In this document: positions 21,432-29,934 of the stretch, piece after piece | How the letters are laid out: every line of letters starts with the position of its first letter | Numbering within the stretch: position 1 is the first letter of the stretch | Assembly: GCF_003254665.1 (NCBI RefSeq) | Contig: NZ_QHGY01000003.1 | Coordinates: forward strand, 186,286-250,285 | Length of the DNA: 64,000 nucleotides | From: Billgrantia lactosivorans | GTDB taxonomy: Bacteria > Pseudomonadota > Gammaproteobacteria > Pseudomonadales > Halomonadaceae | Reading direction: 5' to 3' | The notes under the pieces: model-generated | The model's database searches: none | The model's input: the letters and a program-made list of their open reading frames with translations, nothing else | What the model was told of the DNA's origin: nothing | Program-made: the position numbers and the translations under genes

Positions 21432-24137
21432 TCACTCCCCCTGGATGCGCGAGAGCAGCTCGCCGGCCAGCGCGATGGCCTCCTCGCGGCGGCGGATGTG
21501 CTGCTTCTGGTAGAGGCTGCGGATATGCGTCTTGACCGTGGTCGGGGCCACCGCGAGCTGCTCGGCGATCTGCTCGTTGGAGAGCCCGGCGTGGATCAGG
21601 CCGAGGATCTGCCATTCGCGACGGGTCAGCGGCGAGGTGCGGATCAGCTCCGGCACGTCGGGGCGGGCGACGATGTCGTCGATCACCGAGTCGTCGAGCA
21701 TCAGGCGCACGGCGCGGCCGAATTCGCGCTGGCGGCGGGCGAGCTCGAGCAGCCGCTCGGCGTGGCTCCTGGCCAGCGGGTCGAGGCCCTCGTCGCCCAG
21801 CAGTGGCTCGAGCATCTCCGGCAGTGCCCGGCCCAGGCGCAGGAAGCTGCCGGTGAGCGCCGTGCGGGTGGCCAGTTGCAGCGCTTCGCGCAGGTGCGCC
21901 ACGGCCGCCGTCGGCTCCCCGCGCTGCCAGGCCAGCGCCGCCAGGCACAGGCGGTTGCGGTTGGCGTCGGTCATCAGCCCCAGCCGCTCGGTCTGGCGTT
22001 CCAGCGCCATGAGCAGCGCTTCGGCCTCGTCGAAGCGGCCGAGCAGGGTCAGCGCCCGGGCATGGTTGCGCAGGTTGCACTGGGCGAAGTGGTTGGTGGC
22101 GCGAGCGGGGTCGCCGGGCGGTGCCTCCTGCAGCCAGCGGGCCACGGCGTCCAGGTCGCCGTTGGCCTGCCACCAGGCCAGCAGGGTGGCGTGGGCATTG
22201 GCCTGCCAGTCGATGTGGTAGTCGCCCTGGACGAGGATCTTGCGCAGGCGACGAATGTAGTCGGCGCACTGGGTCTGGTCGCCGCGCGACAGCGCCACCT
22301 TGGCCAGGTTGATGTGGCACTGCAGGGTCCAGCGTTCGCCCTGGGTGTCGAGAACCTCGATGCCCTTGAGCGCCGCCTGCTCCGATTCGTCGAGGCGCTG
22401 CCACTCCCACAGCAGCTGGCCGCGGATGCGATAGATGAACTCCGCCACCGGCAGGCGCTCGAGGCCGGAGCGCTCGACCAGCGCCAAGGCGCGCTCCTGC
22501 ACGTCATAGGCGGCCTGCAGCCGACCCTGTGCCACCAGCGTCTCGGACTGGTGACACAGCGCCCACAGCCGGCGCTGCGCATCGCCCAGGCGGGCCGCTT
22601 CGCGCTCCACCTGCTGGGTACGCTGCAACGATTCGGCCAGCTCCCCCTGGACGAAGCGCGCCTCGGCGAGAATCGCCGCGGCGGTGAGGGGCGTGGCGGC
22701 CAAGTAGCGGGGCGGCAGGGTCAGGGCCCGCTCGGCGAGAGGGGCGGCGCGCTCGGCATCGCCCTCGTTGATCGCCAGCTGGGCGCGCAGGGTGGCGAAC
22801 TCGGCGGCCAGCTCGGCCCACTCGGGGGCGTCGAGCTGCGCCTCGATCCAGTCGATGGCCTGGCGGGTGCGGTCGAAGTGGTACTGGGCATGGGAGGCCC
22901 AGCCGTGCAGCAGGGTCAGCCGGGGGGATTCGACCAGGCGCGTGTCGCCCAGCGCGGCGAGCCCCCGAGCCAGCAGCGCGAAGTGGCCGTTGCCAAGCAG
23001 GGTGGGCCCCTCCTGCTCGAGCAGCTCGGCCAGCGCCCCGGGGGCGTCGGCCTCGATGGCCTGGGCCAGCGCCAGGGCGGGGTTGCCCAGCCGCAGCCAG
23101 GCCGTGCTGGCGCGCTGATGCAGCTCGCGCTGGGTGGTCAGGCTCAGCTCATGGCGGCGATGGCGCAGGTAGCCGGCGAACAGCGGATGGAAGCGAAACC
23201 ACTGGGCATGGGGCTCGACCCGCTCGAGGAACAGCCCGGCGCGGTCGAGCGCTTCCAGGCGCTGGGAGAGCCGCTCCCCCTCCAGCAGCCGCGCCACCAG
23301 CGTGGGCGAGAAGCGCTCCAGCACGCCGAGCTGCAGCAGCAGGTGGCGGTCGGGCTCCTCGACGCTGTGCTCCAGTAGCTCGTCGAACCAGGCCACGAAG
23401 TCGGGATGGGCGCCGTCGAGGCGCTCGAGCAGGTTGTCGAAGGCCGCGCGCGTGGTGGTGCGTTCGATCAGCCAGGCCAGCGCCAGCGGCCACCCCCCGG
23501 TACGGCGCAGGGCGCGCTCGAGGCTGACCCGGGTGGGCGGGAAGCTGAGCTGCTCGGCACACAGCGTCTGCGCCTCCTCCAGGTCGAAGGCGAGTTCGGC
23601 CAGGCCGATCTCCTCCAGCTCGCCGCGCAGCCGAAGCCCCGGCAGGCCCAGGGCGGGGCGAGTCCGCGAGGCCACCGTGAGGGTCAGCCAGGGCGGCTGG
23701 TGGTCGAGCCAGTGGCGCAGGCTCTCGAGAATCTGGGGGTGGCGCAGGTGGTGGAAGTCGTCGAGCACCAGCCGCCCGGGTTCGGCCTCGCCCGGCAGCG
23801 CCGCCAGCCACGCCTCCACGGCGTCGGCCAGCGGGGCAGGCCGAGGCAGCTCGACGGCGAGGCCGAGCGTGCCGCACAGGGTGGCCAGCGCCTCGCGGAA
23901 ATAGCTGCCGAAGCGTTCGGGCTCGTCGTCGCGCGCATCCAGGCGCAGCCAGGCCGAGGGTTGTTCCAGCGGTGGCAGCCGCTCGGCCAGCAGGGTGCTC
24001 TTGCCATAGCCGGGCGGCGCCTGGATCACCATCAGCCGGACCCGCTCGGTCAGCGCGAAGCGGTCGTTGAGCTTGTCCCGGGCCACGACGGTGGCGGGCC
24101 GCGCGGGGGGGCAGAGCTTTTCCTGGAGCAGGGGCAT
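21432..24137 (-). CDS. malT: MalT-like ATP-dependent LuxR-family activator
   Basis: This 901-residue signal-transducing NTPase (STAND) regulator has the same length as E. coli MalT. It has an N-terminal P-loop IQAPPGYGKSTLLAERLPPL, a Walker-B-like LVLDDFHHLRHP, then helical repeat domains for sugar sensing (about 250-800). A C-terminal LuxR HTH follows: SPLTRREWQILGLIHAGLSN onward with TTVKTHIRSLYQK. It is expected to activate malEFG and aglA-malK with ATP and maltotriose. I chose ATG 24137 (MPLLQEKLCPPARP) because it aligns with the usual MalT start; an upstream TTG start is unlikely. The gene is separated from kbl by a strong hairpin. Confidence 0.92.
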   Translation of the reverse strand: MPLLQEKLCPPARPATVVARDKLNDRFALTERVRLMVIQAPPGYGKSTLLAERLPPLEQPSAWLRLDARDDEPERFGSYFREALATLCGTLGLAVELPRPAPLADAVEAWLAALPGEAEPGRLVLDDFHHLRHPQILESLRHWLDHQPPWLTLTVASRTRPALGLPGLRLRGELEEIGLAELAFDLEEAQTLCAEQLSFPPTRVSLERALRRTGGWPLALAWLIERTTTRAAFDNLLERLDGAHPDFVAWFDELLEHSVEEPDRHLLLQLGVLERFSPTLVARLLEGERLSQRLEALDRAGLFLERVEPHAQWFRFHPLFAGYLRHRRHELSLTTQRELHQRASTAWLRLGNPALALAQAIEADAPGALAELLEQEGPTLLGNGHFALLARGLAALGDTRLVESPRLTLLHGWASHAQYHFDRTRQAIDWIEAQLDAPEWAELAAEFATLRAQLAINEGDAERAAPLAERALTLPPRYLAATPLTAAAILAEARFVQGELAESLQRTQQVEREAARLGDAQRRLWALCHQSETLVAQGRLQAAYDVQERALALVERSGLERLPVAEFIYRIRGQLLWEWQRLDESEQAALKGIEVLDTQGERWTLQCHINLAKVALSRGDQTQCADYIRRLRKILVQGDYHIDWQANAHATLLAWWQANGDLDAVARWLQEAPPGDPARATNHFAQCNLRNHARALTLLGRFDEAEALLMALERQTERLGLMTDANRNRLCLAALAWQRGEPTAAVAHLREALQLATRTALTGSFLRLGRALPEMLEPLLGDEGLDPLARSHAERLLELARRQREFGRAVRLMLDDSVIDDIVARPDVPELIRTSPLTRREWQILGLIHAGLSNEQIAEQLAVAPTTVKTHIRSLYQKQHIRRREEAIALAGELLSRIQGE

Positions 24138-24195
24138 GGCAACCGGCACCGTACTGTAACGATTCAGCCAGTATGCCTGCGGCTTCGCCCCCTGT

Positions 24196-24227
24196 GCGCT
24201 GCCTACGACCAAGGGCGTAGGCAGCGC
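24196..24227 (-). terminator. Hairpin between kbl and malT
   Basis: Perfect 12-base arms (24196-24207 and 24216-24227) surround an 8-base loop, immediately after the kbl stop codon (24231-24233). No T tract follows on the minus strand, so it may be an atypical terminator or an mRNA 3'-end stabiliser. It separates tdh-kbl from malT. Confidence 0.65.
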
Positions 24228-24230
24228 CCG

Positions 24231-25421
24231 TCACAGCCCCAGGCGCGCCTTGACCCGGCCGAAGGCGGCCAGGGCGAATTCCAGGTCGTCGCGGCTCAGC
24301 GCGGCCGACATCTGGGTACGGATGCGCGCCTTGCCCTGGGGCACCACCGGGTAGGAGAAGGCGATCACGTAGACGCCCTCCTTGAGCATCTCCTCGGCGA
24401 AGCGGGCGGCCAGGGCGGCGTCGTGCAGCATCACCGGCACGATGGGGTGCTCGCCCGGCAGCAGCTCGAAGCCGAGCCGCTCGAGCCCCTCGCGGAAGAA
24501 GGCGGTGTTCTCGGTAAGGCGGTCGCGCAGCTCGCGGGACCCAGCGGCCAGCTCGATCGCCTTCAGCGCGCCGGCCACCACCGGCGGCGCCACGGTGTTG
24601 GAGAACAGGTACGGGCGCGAGCGCTGGCGCAGCAGCTCGACGATCTCGCGCCTGCCGCTGGTGTAGCCGCCGCTGGCGCCGCCCAGCGCCTTGCCCAGGG
24701 TGCCGGTGGTGATGTCGATGCGGTCCATGCAGCCGCGGTACTCGTGGGTGCCGCGGCCGCCCTCGCCGAGAAAGCCGGTGGCGTGGCAGTCGTCGAAGTG
24801 CACGAGTGCCCCGTAGCGCTCGGCCAGGTCGCAGATCTCGTCGAGCCGGGCGATGTAGCCGTCCATCGAGAACACGCCGTCGCTGGTGATCAGCTTGAAG
24901 CGCGCGCCGTCGCGGTCGGCCGCCTGGAGCTGCGCCTCGAGGTCGGCCATGTCGTTGTTGCGATAGCGGTAGCGCCGCGCCTTGCTCAGCCGCACGCCGT
25001 CGATGATGCTGGCGTGGTTGAGTTCGTCGGAGATCACCGCATCCTCGGCGCCGAGCAGGGTCTCGAACAGCCCGCCGTTGGCGTCGAAGCAGGAGGGGTA
25101 GAGGATGGTGTCCTCGGTGCCGAGGAAGTCGCTGAGGCGCTGCTCGAGCTGCTTGTGCAGGCTCTGGGTGCCGCAGATGAAGCGTACCGAGGCCAGCCCG
25201 TAGCCCCATGCCTCGAGTCCGGCCGCTGCCGCGGCCTTGACCTCGGGGTGCTGGGCCAGGCCCAGGTAATTGTTGGCACAGAGATTGAGCACCTCGCTGC
25301 CGGCATTGATGCCGACATGGGCCCCCTGGGGCGTGGTCAGCTGACGCTCGTGCTTGTACAGGCCGGCCCGGCGAATGGCGTCGAGCTCGCCCTGCAGGTG
25401 CTGCTTGAAGGCTCCGTACAT
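24231..25421 (-). CDS. kbl: 2-amino-3-ketobutyrate CoA ligase (glycine C-acetyltransferase)
   Basis: This 396-residue PLP enzyme of the alpha-oxoamine synthase family cleaves 2-amino-3-ketobutyrate with CoA to glycine and acetyl-CoA, the second step of threonine degradation. The Schiff-base lysine is K244 in [11 protein letters not shown], the same number as in E. coli. [12 protein letters not shown] and [15 protein letters not shown] are also typical. The start at 25421 lies 1 nt beyond the tdh stop, with GGGAG inside the end of tdh, so the pair is translationally coupled. A hairpin follows the stop. The identification is secure from motifs, length and partner. Confidence 0.97.
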   Translation of the reverse strand: MYGAFKQHLQGELDAIRRAGLYKHERQLTTPQGAHVGINAGSEVLNLCANNYLGLAQHPEVKAAAAAGLEAWGYGLASVRFICGTQSLHKQLEQRLSDFLGTEDTILYPSCFDANGGLFETLLGAEDAVISDELNHASIIDGVRLSKARRYRYRNNDMADLEAQLQAADRDGARFKLITSDGVFSMDGYIARLDEICDLAERYGALVHFDDCHATGFLGEGGRGTHEYRGCMDRIDITTGTLGKALGGASGGYTSGRREIVELLRQRSRPYLFSNTVAPPVVAGALKAIELAAGSRELRDRLTENTAFFREGLERLGFELLPGEHPIVPVMLHDAALAARFAEEMLKEGVYVIAFSYPVVPQGKARIRTQMSAALSRDDLEFALAAFGRVKARLGL

Positions 25422-25422
25422 G

Positions 25423-26451
25423 TCATGACTCCCAGTTGAGCACCACCTTGCTCGCTTCGCCGCTCAGCATGGCATCGAAGCCGCGCTGGAACTCGGCGTA
25501 GGGCAGGCGGTGGGTGATCACCGGCGAGACGTCGAGGCCGGACTCCACCATCACCGACATCTTGTACCAGGTCTCGTACATCTCGCGGCCGTAGATGCCC
25601 TTCAGCGTCAGCATGTTGAAGATCACCGTGTTCCAGTCGATGGCGATCTCCTCGGTGGGAATGCCGAGCATCGCCACCTTGCCGCCGTGGCACATGTTGG
25701 CCAGCATGTCGCGGAAGGCGGCGGGGCTGCCGGACATCTCCAGGCCGACGTCGAAGCCCTCGGTGAGGCCCAGCTCGCGCTGGATGTCGGGCAGCGTCTC
25801 ATGGCGCACGTCCACGCTGCGGGTGGCGCCCAGCCGCCTGGCCAGCTCCAGGCGCTCCGGGTTGAGATCGGTGACCACCACGTGGCGCGCCCCGGCGTGG
25901 CGGCACACCGCGGCGGCCATGGCGCCGATCGGCCCGGCGCCGGTGATCAGCACGTCCTCGCCGAGCAGGTCGTACTGCAGTGCGGTGTGCACGGCGTTGC
26001 CCAGCGGATCGAAGATGGCGGCCACGTCGAGGTCGATGCCGGGCTTGTGCTCCCACACGTTGGACATGGGCAGGGCGACGTATTCGGCGAAGGCCCCGGG
26101 CCGGTTGACCCCCACCCCGCTGGTGTGGGCGCACAGGTGGCGGCGCCCGGCCAGGCAGTTGCGACAGCGCCCGCACACCACGTGGCCCTCGCCGGAGACG
26201 AGCTGCCCGGGGTGGAAGTCGTTGACGTTGGAGCCGACCTCGACGATTTCGCCGACGAACTCGTGGCCCACCACCATGGGCACCGGGATGGTCTTCTGTG
26301 CCCAGCTGTCCCAGTTGTAGATATGCACGTCGGTGCCACAGATGGCGGTGCGCTTCACCCTGATCAGCACATCGTTGATGCCGACCCGCGGGTCGGGCAC
26401 CTCGTCCAGCCAGAGGCCGGGTGCCGCCTCCTTCTTGATCAGTGCCTGCAT
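25423..26451 (-). CDS. tdh: L-threonine 3-dehydrogenase
   Basis: This 342-residue zinc alcohol-dehydrogenase-family enzyme oxidises threonine to 2-amino-3-ketobutyrate with NAD+. Catalytic zinc ligands are C38 ([13 protein letters not shown]), H63 and E64 (VVGHEFVGE). The structural zinc lobe [19 protein letters not shown] has four cysteines, and the NAD-binding loop [12 protein letters not shown] is present. The start at 26451 has GGAAGGAC upstream; an extension to 26511 is not supported. Transcribed with kbl. The 211-bp intergenic region is shared with a divergent XRE-cupin gene that is a candidate local regulator. Confidence 0.97.
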   Translation of the reverse strand: MQALIKKEAAPGLWLDEVPDPRVGINDVLIRVKRTAICGTDVHIYNWDSWAQKTIPVPMVVGHEFVGEIVEVGSNVNDFHPGQLVSGEGHVVCGRCRNCLAGRRHLCAHTSGVGVNRPGAFAEYVALPMSNVWEHKPGIDLDVAAIFDPLGNAVHTALQYDLLGEDVLITGAGPIGAMAAAVCRHAGARHVVVTDLNPERLELARRLGATRSVDVRHETLPDIQRELGLTEGFDVGLEMSGSPAAFRDMLANMCHGGKVAMLGIPTEEIAIDWNTVIFNMLTLKGIYGREMYETWYKMSVMVESGLDVSPVITHRLPYAEFQRGFDAMLSGEASKVVLNWES

Positions 26452-26520
26452 GTCCTTCCCCTTCCGCTTGGAGTAGAGGGCCGATCCGGTCGGCGATGCC
26501 GGGAGTGGCAAATCGCCACG

Positions 26521-26640
26521 AGAGGTTTAATATAAGAGAACGATTTCCAGTATTGCAGAACATTTCCGGTTTTCAAGAAAAAATTCTTTCATGCTGGATT
26601 CTTGCCCGGCGCGTCGGGCATATCTTGGGTATAGATGAGA
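26521..26640. promoter_or_regulatory. AT-rich divergent control region of tdh-kbl and the XRE-cupin gene
   Basis: This is a conspicuously AT-rich stretch in high-GC surroundings. It holds a TATATT hexamer for the tdh direction (26534-26529), direct repeats ATTTCCAG/ATTTCCGG at 26543-26550 and 26562-26569 (19 bp apart), and AAGAA/TTCTT arms at about 26575-26588. An inverted repeat TGCCCG-N6-CGGGCA lies at 26603-26620 in front of the regulator. These are candidate operators for the XRE protein. Which, if any, is bound is not known. Confidence 0.4.
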
Positions 26641-26662
26641 AGTCGAGGTGAAGGACACGGCA

Positions 26663-27232
26663 ATGTCAGACGAAGCGCAAACGGAGGCCGGCAGCCTCTC
26701 CCATCGGGTGATCGAGCTGCGCAAGGGTCGCGGGCTGACCCTGGAACAGCTGGCGGCGGCCTCCGGCGTCAGCCGCTCGATGCTCAGCCAGATCGAACGC
26801 GGCAAGGCCAACCCGACCCTGGCGGTCACGCTGCGCATCGCCCAGGCTTTCGGCATGAACATCGGCGACCTGGTGGATCAACCGTGGACGGCCTCGCGCA
26901 TCGAGGTGGTGCGCGGCGACGACGCCAGCCAGCTGTTCCGCGACGACCGCGACTGTCGCATCCGCACGCTGTCGCCGCTGCACATGGAGAAGAACGTCGA
27001 GTTCTACGAGATCCGGCTGGCGCCGGGGGCGCGCCTGCAGAGCGCCGCCCACTTCGAGGGTACTCGCGAACTGCTGACCGTGACCCGGGGCCAGGCGCGG
27101 GTCATCGCCGGAGACAATCGCTGCGAGCTGCAGCCGGGCGACTCGGCCCACTACCACGTCGACCTCGAGCACATCATCGAGAATGACGGTGATGAGGAGC
27201 TGGTGAGCTTCCTCGTCGTGACCTATCAGTAG
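26663..27232 (+). CDS. XRE-family regulator with C-terminal cupin
   Basis: This 189-residue DNA-binding protein has an N-terminal lambda-repressor-type HTH (about 17-72: LTLEQLAAASGVSRSMLSQI, then ERGKANPTLAVTLRIAQAFG). A C-terminal cupin barrel spans about 110-187 (APGARLQSAAHFEGTRELL, then QPGDSAHYHVDLEH). This architecture is shared with SutR/PuuR-like regulators of amino acid and amine metabolism. ATG 26663 has AAGGA 7 nt upstream; a GTG 15 nt earlier is possible. It diverges from tdh-kbl and is a plausible regulator of threonine catabolism, which is inference from position only. The TRIC-type gene starts 17 bp downstream and is probably co-transcribed. Confidence 0.9.
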   Translation: MSDEAQTEAGSLSHRVIELRKGRGLTLEQLAAASGVSRSMLSQIERGKANPTLAVTLRIAQAFGMNIGDLVDQPWTASRIEVVRGDDASQLFRDDRDCRIRTLSPLHMEKNVEFYEIRLAPGARLQSAAHFEGTRELLTVTRGQARVIAGDNRCELQPGDSAHYHVDLEHIIENDGDEELVSFLVVTYQ

Positions 27233-27249
27233 CGCAAGGGAGAACGATC

Positions 27250-28020
27250 TTGACGGGGCTGGTGTACTGGCTGGACATGGCGGGGGTGATCGTCTTCGCC
27301 CTCTCGGGGGTGATACTCGCCTGCCGCTCACGCATGGATCCGTTCGGCATGCTGGTGCTGGCCGCGGTGACCGGTATCGGTGGCGGCACCCTGCGCGACC
27401 TGGTGCTCGGCGTGCGCCCGGTGTTCTGGATCGCCGACCCCACCTACCTGTGGGTGATTCTCACCACCGTGGGGCTGTCGATCGTCGGCTTCCATTACAT
27501 CCATCGCCTGTCGCGGGTGTTCCTGCCGGTGGCCGACGCCTTCGGCCTGGCGCTGTTCACGGTGATCGGCGCCCACAAGGCGCTGCAGCTGGAGGCGCCC
27601 GGCGTGGTGGCGGTGCTGATGGGCCTGCTGACCGGGGTCGCCGGGGGCATGCTGCGTGACGTGCTGGCGCGCCGCGTGCCGATGGTACTGCGCCAGGAAG
27701 TCTATGCCACGGCCTCCATCGCCGGCGGTATCGTCTACGTCGGCCTCGGGGCGCTGGGGGTGCCGGCCGGTGTCGCCATCGGCCTGGCACTGGCGGTGAC
27801 GCTGAGCCTGCGCCTGGCGGCCATTCACTGGGGGCTGGCGCTGCCGGTGTTCGCCTGGATCGTCATCCCCCCGCCGCTCGACCCGCCATCGGCCGATGGC
27901 GGCTCCACGACGGGAACGGCAGGGGGCGAGCCGCCGCCGGCGAAGGCCCGCCCCAAGGCGAGGGTGCGCATGATCTCGCCCCGCCGGCAGCGTACCCAGC
28001 GGGGCAAGGGCGATGGCTGA
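27250..28020 (+). CDS. TRIC-type (UPF0126/YicG-like) membrane channel protein
   Basis: This 256-residue inner-membrane protein is made of two homologous halves, each with three helices and a glycine-rich signature: GIGGGTLRDLVLG (about 38-50) and GVAGGMLRDVLAR (about 130-142). Bacterial members of this family are structurally trimeric cation channels; some have been proposed to move glycine, which would suit a neighbour that makes glycine, but this is speculation. The start is TTG 27250 with AGGGAG upstream; the first ATG would cut the first helix. The C-terminal tail (from about 205) is Pro/Gly-rich then basic (PRRQRTQRGKGDG), longer than in E. coli YicG. It overlaps the next gene by 8 nt. 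Confidence 0.88.
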   Translation: MTGLVYWLDMAGVIVFALSGVILACRSRMDPFGMLVLAAVTGIGGGTLRDLVLGVRPVFWIADPTYLWVILTTVGLSIVGFHYIHRLSRVFLPVADAFGLALFTVIGAHKALQLEAPGVVAVLMGLLTGVAGGMLRDVLARRVPMVLRQEVYATASIAGGIVYVGLGALGVPAGVAIGLALAVTLSLRLAAIHWGLALPVFAWIVIPPPLDPPSADGGSTTGTAGGEPPPAKARPKARVRMISPRRQRTQRGKGDG

Positions 28021-29248
28021 GGCGCCGGCGGCGGGCGTAGGGCTGCGGCGCTGGACGTGCTGGCGCTGCAGCATCCTCCTGCTGCTGGCTTGGCTGGCGG
28101 GCTGCGCCCTCGAGGCGCCGTCGCCGCATGAGGAGTTCCGGACGACCGGGCAGGCGATCCAGGCCGCCTATGAGGCGGCCTTGCCCGAGTTGCCGAGTGA
28201 CAAGCAGCGCCACTATGCCCAGCGGCTCTATCGCATCAGCGGCGACCCGCATTACCTGCCCCCCATCGAGGCCCACGGGCGGCGCCTGCTGGCGCAGCTC
28301 GAGCGTGACATCGCCGGCCTCGATGAGCCGGGCTATGCCTCGGCCCGCGCCCGGCAGATCGTCGCCGACTATCCGCGTCGCACGGCCAAGCAGCGGGCCA
28401 GGCAGCGGATGCTGGCGGGGTGGGGCGAGATCGCGTTCGGTCGCCAGCTGCTCTTTCGCCTGGTCCAGGCGGACTATTACGGCCTGCTGGCAGCGATACC
28501 CGGGAAGGAGCGGGCGCTCGACTACCTCGGGAGCCTGGCCTGGCAGCGGTTCCTCACCGACCCCGAGGTGGTGCGCCTGTATGCCGCCCAGGTGGCGAAC
28601 CAGGCCTGGTTCCTGCACCAGTTGGAGATCGTCGACCTGCGCCAGGCGATGCGCGAGGCGTTTCTCTCGGCCTTTCCCCCGGCTGCGGTGCCGGCCCTTG
28701 ACGAAGCCGACTACCGCAACCGGCTCTACGGCATGACGCACATGGTGATCGCCGACAGCCGCTACTATCAGCGCTGGGTGAATCCCCAGCGGCATGCCTG
28801 GATCCTCGATGCCCTGGCCGGCGAGGCCGAGCGCATTCTGGACCAGGCCACCGAGGACATCCAGGCCGAGGTGGCGCTCGTCTTCCTGCTCACGGGCCAC
28901 GCGGAACATCCGCTGGTGGACCGGATTCGCCGCCGGCTGGCGGCATCGGTCGATCCCGCAGCGGGCATCATCCCCTCCCGGAGCGGCGAGATCGACCTGG
29001 CCCGAGGCGAGCACCGCAATGTACTGGCGATTATGGTGCTGACCTGGCCGGGGCGGCTCCATCCCGGCCCGGACCTCGCCTCGCGGCTGGGCGCGCGACG
29101 CGCCCAGCCGCGCCACGACGCACCGCTGGTCGGCGTGAGTCAGGAGGCGGCGCCCACCATCTGCGGGGCCAGCGATGCCCTGATGTGGCGGTACAGCGGC
29201 CTCAGCGTTGGCTGGAGGCCGAGTTCGGCCTGGTGCTGGTCGATGTAG
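28013..29248 (+). CDS. Putative lipoprotein of unknown function (DUF3541-like)
   Basis: This 411-residue protein has an N-terminal signal and lipobox: hydrophobic ILLLLAWLAGC with Cys at residue 31, so a lipoprotein is predicted. The rest is mostly alpha-helical with Tyr/Arg-rich patches such as KQRHYAQRLYRISGDPHYL and DEADYRNRLYGMTHMVIAD. From memory this resembles DUF3541 proteins, moderately sure. ATG 28013 lies in the end of the TRIC gene (8-nt overlap). The last 36 codons (29140-29248) are antisense to the end of the acyltransferase gene. The tail there (TICGASDALMWRYSGLSVGW) does not look like ordinary protein, so the natural end may have been lost or extended. Confidence 0.75.
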   Translation: MAEAPAAGVGLRRWTCWRCSILLLLAWLAGCALEAPSPHEEFRTTGQAIQAAYEAALPELPSDKQRHYAQRLYRISGDPHYLPPIEAHGRRLLAQLERDIAGLDEPGYASARARQIVADYPRRTAKQRARQRMLAGWGEIAFGRQLLFRLVQADYYGLLAAIPGKERALDYLGSLAWQRFLTDPEVVRLYAAQVANQAWFLHQLEIVDLRQAMREAFLSAFPPAAVPALDEADYRNRLYGMTHMVIADSRYYQRWVNPQRHAWILDALAGEAERILDQATEDIQAEVALVFLLTGHAEHPLVDRIRRRLAASVDPAAGIIPSRSGEIDLARGEHRNVLAIMVLTWPGRLHPGPDLASRLGARRAQPRHDAPLVGVSQEAAPTICGASDALMWRYSGLSVGWRPSSAWCWSM

Positions 29249-29934
29249 TAGGCGGCCCTGGGGCCGCAGTAGTCGATGATGTCACCCACCTGGCGAAAGC
29301 GCAGCCCCGAGATCTTCAGCAGGCGCGCAAAGCGCGGTTCCATCATGGCGAAGACGTGGCGCCGTCCGGCGAGGCCGACGATGGCGGTGGCGGCCAGGAA
29401 GAGGCTCAAGGTGACCAGCGGCGACGGGGGAGGCAGGCGATCGGCGGCCAGCGGTTGCAGATCCTGTTCGTGCAGCCCCAGGGCGCACTCGCGGGTGCGG
29501 CGAAAGCCGGGGTGGACGGCCAGCCGCGAGACCTCGCACAGTGAGCGGCGCTCGAAGCGGTCGGGGTGCAGCTGGGGATCGGTCAGGCCATGGGCGCAGT
29601 GCTCTTCCAGCGGCAGGCGCTGTTGCCGCCCGGCACCGTCGATGGGCAGGACCACCCGCAGACAGCCCGCATCGCTGTTGCTTTCGCGATGGTTGAGCAG
29701 ACACAGGATGGAGTGCTGGTCGTGGGCGTCTTTCTCGAACGGAATGTCGGCGTCTTCGCCGAGGCGATAGTTGAGTTCCTCGCGGAACACCTGGTGGCGC
29801 AGGGCATAGGCTCGGTAGCGGCTCTGCCGGCTGCGAGCGATGATGAAGCGGTACTGTTCGACGAACTCGCGGACCCGCTCATCCTGGGGCACGTCGTGTG
29901 CGTCGCGATTCGTACTACGGGGCGAAGTCTCCAT
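29140..29934 (-). CDS. PEP-CTERM/exosortase-type acyltransferase (autoinducer-synthase-like GNAT fold)
   Basis: This 264-residue protein resembles the exosortase-associated acyltransferase family, relatives of acyl-homoserine-lactone synthases. Landmarks are RYRAYALRHQVFREELNYRL (about 40-59), a HDQHSILCLL strand, CEVSRLAVHPGFRR and a C-terminal EPRFARLLKISGLRFRQVGD. The product is unknown; the fold suggests acyl transfer from acyl-ACP or acyl-CoA to a small acceptor. No exosortase or PEP-CTERM protein is seen in this window. The start at 29934 has GGGAG upstream and overlaps the end of the GGDEF-EAL gene by 20 nt, so it is the last gene of that operon. The 3' end overlaps the convergent lipoprotein gene. 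Confidence 0.8.
   Translation of the reverse strand: METSPRSTNRDAHDVPQDERVREFVEQYRFIIARSRQSRYRAYALRHQVFREELNYRLGEDADIPFEKDAHDQHSILCLLNHRESNSDAGCLRVVLPIDGAGRQQRLPLEEHCAHGLTDPQLHPDRFERRSLCEVSRLAVHPGFRRTRECALGLHEQDLQPLAADRLPPPSPLVTLSLFLAATAIVGLAGRRHVFAMMEPRFARLLKISGLRFRQVGDIIDYCGPRAAYYIDQHQAELGLQPTLRPLYRHIRASLAPQMVGAAS

Noticed and set aside
24138-24212. Upstream TTG start for malT
   Set aside because: It would add 25 residues not seen in MalT and overlap the kbl hairpin region; the ATG at 24137 gives exactly the E. coli length.
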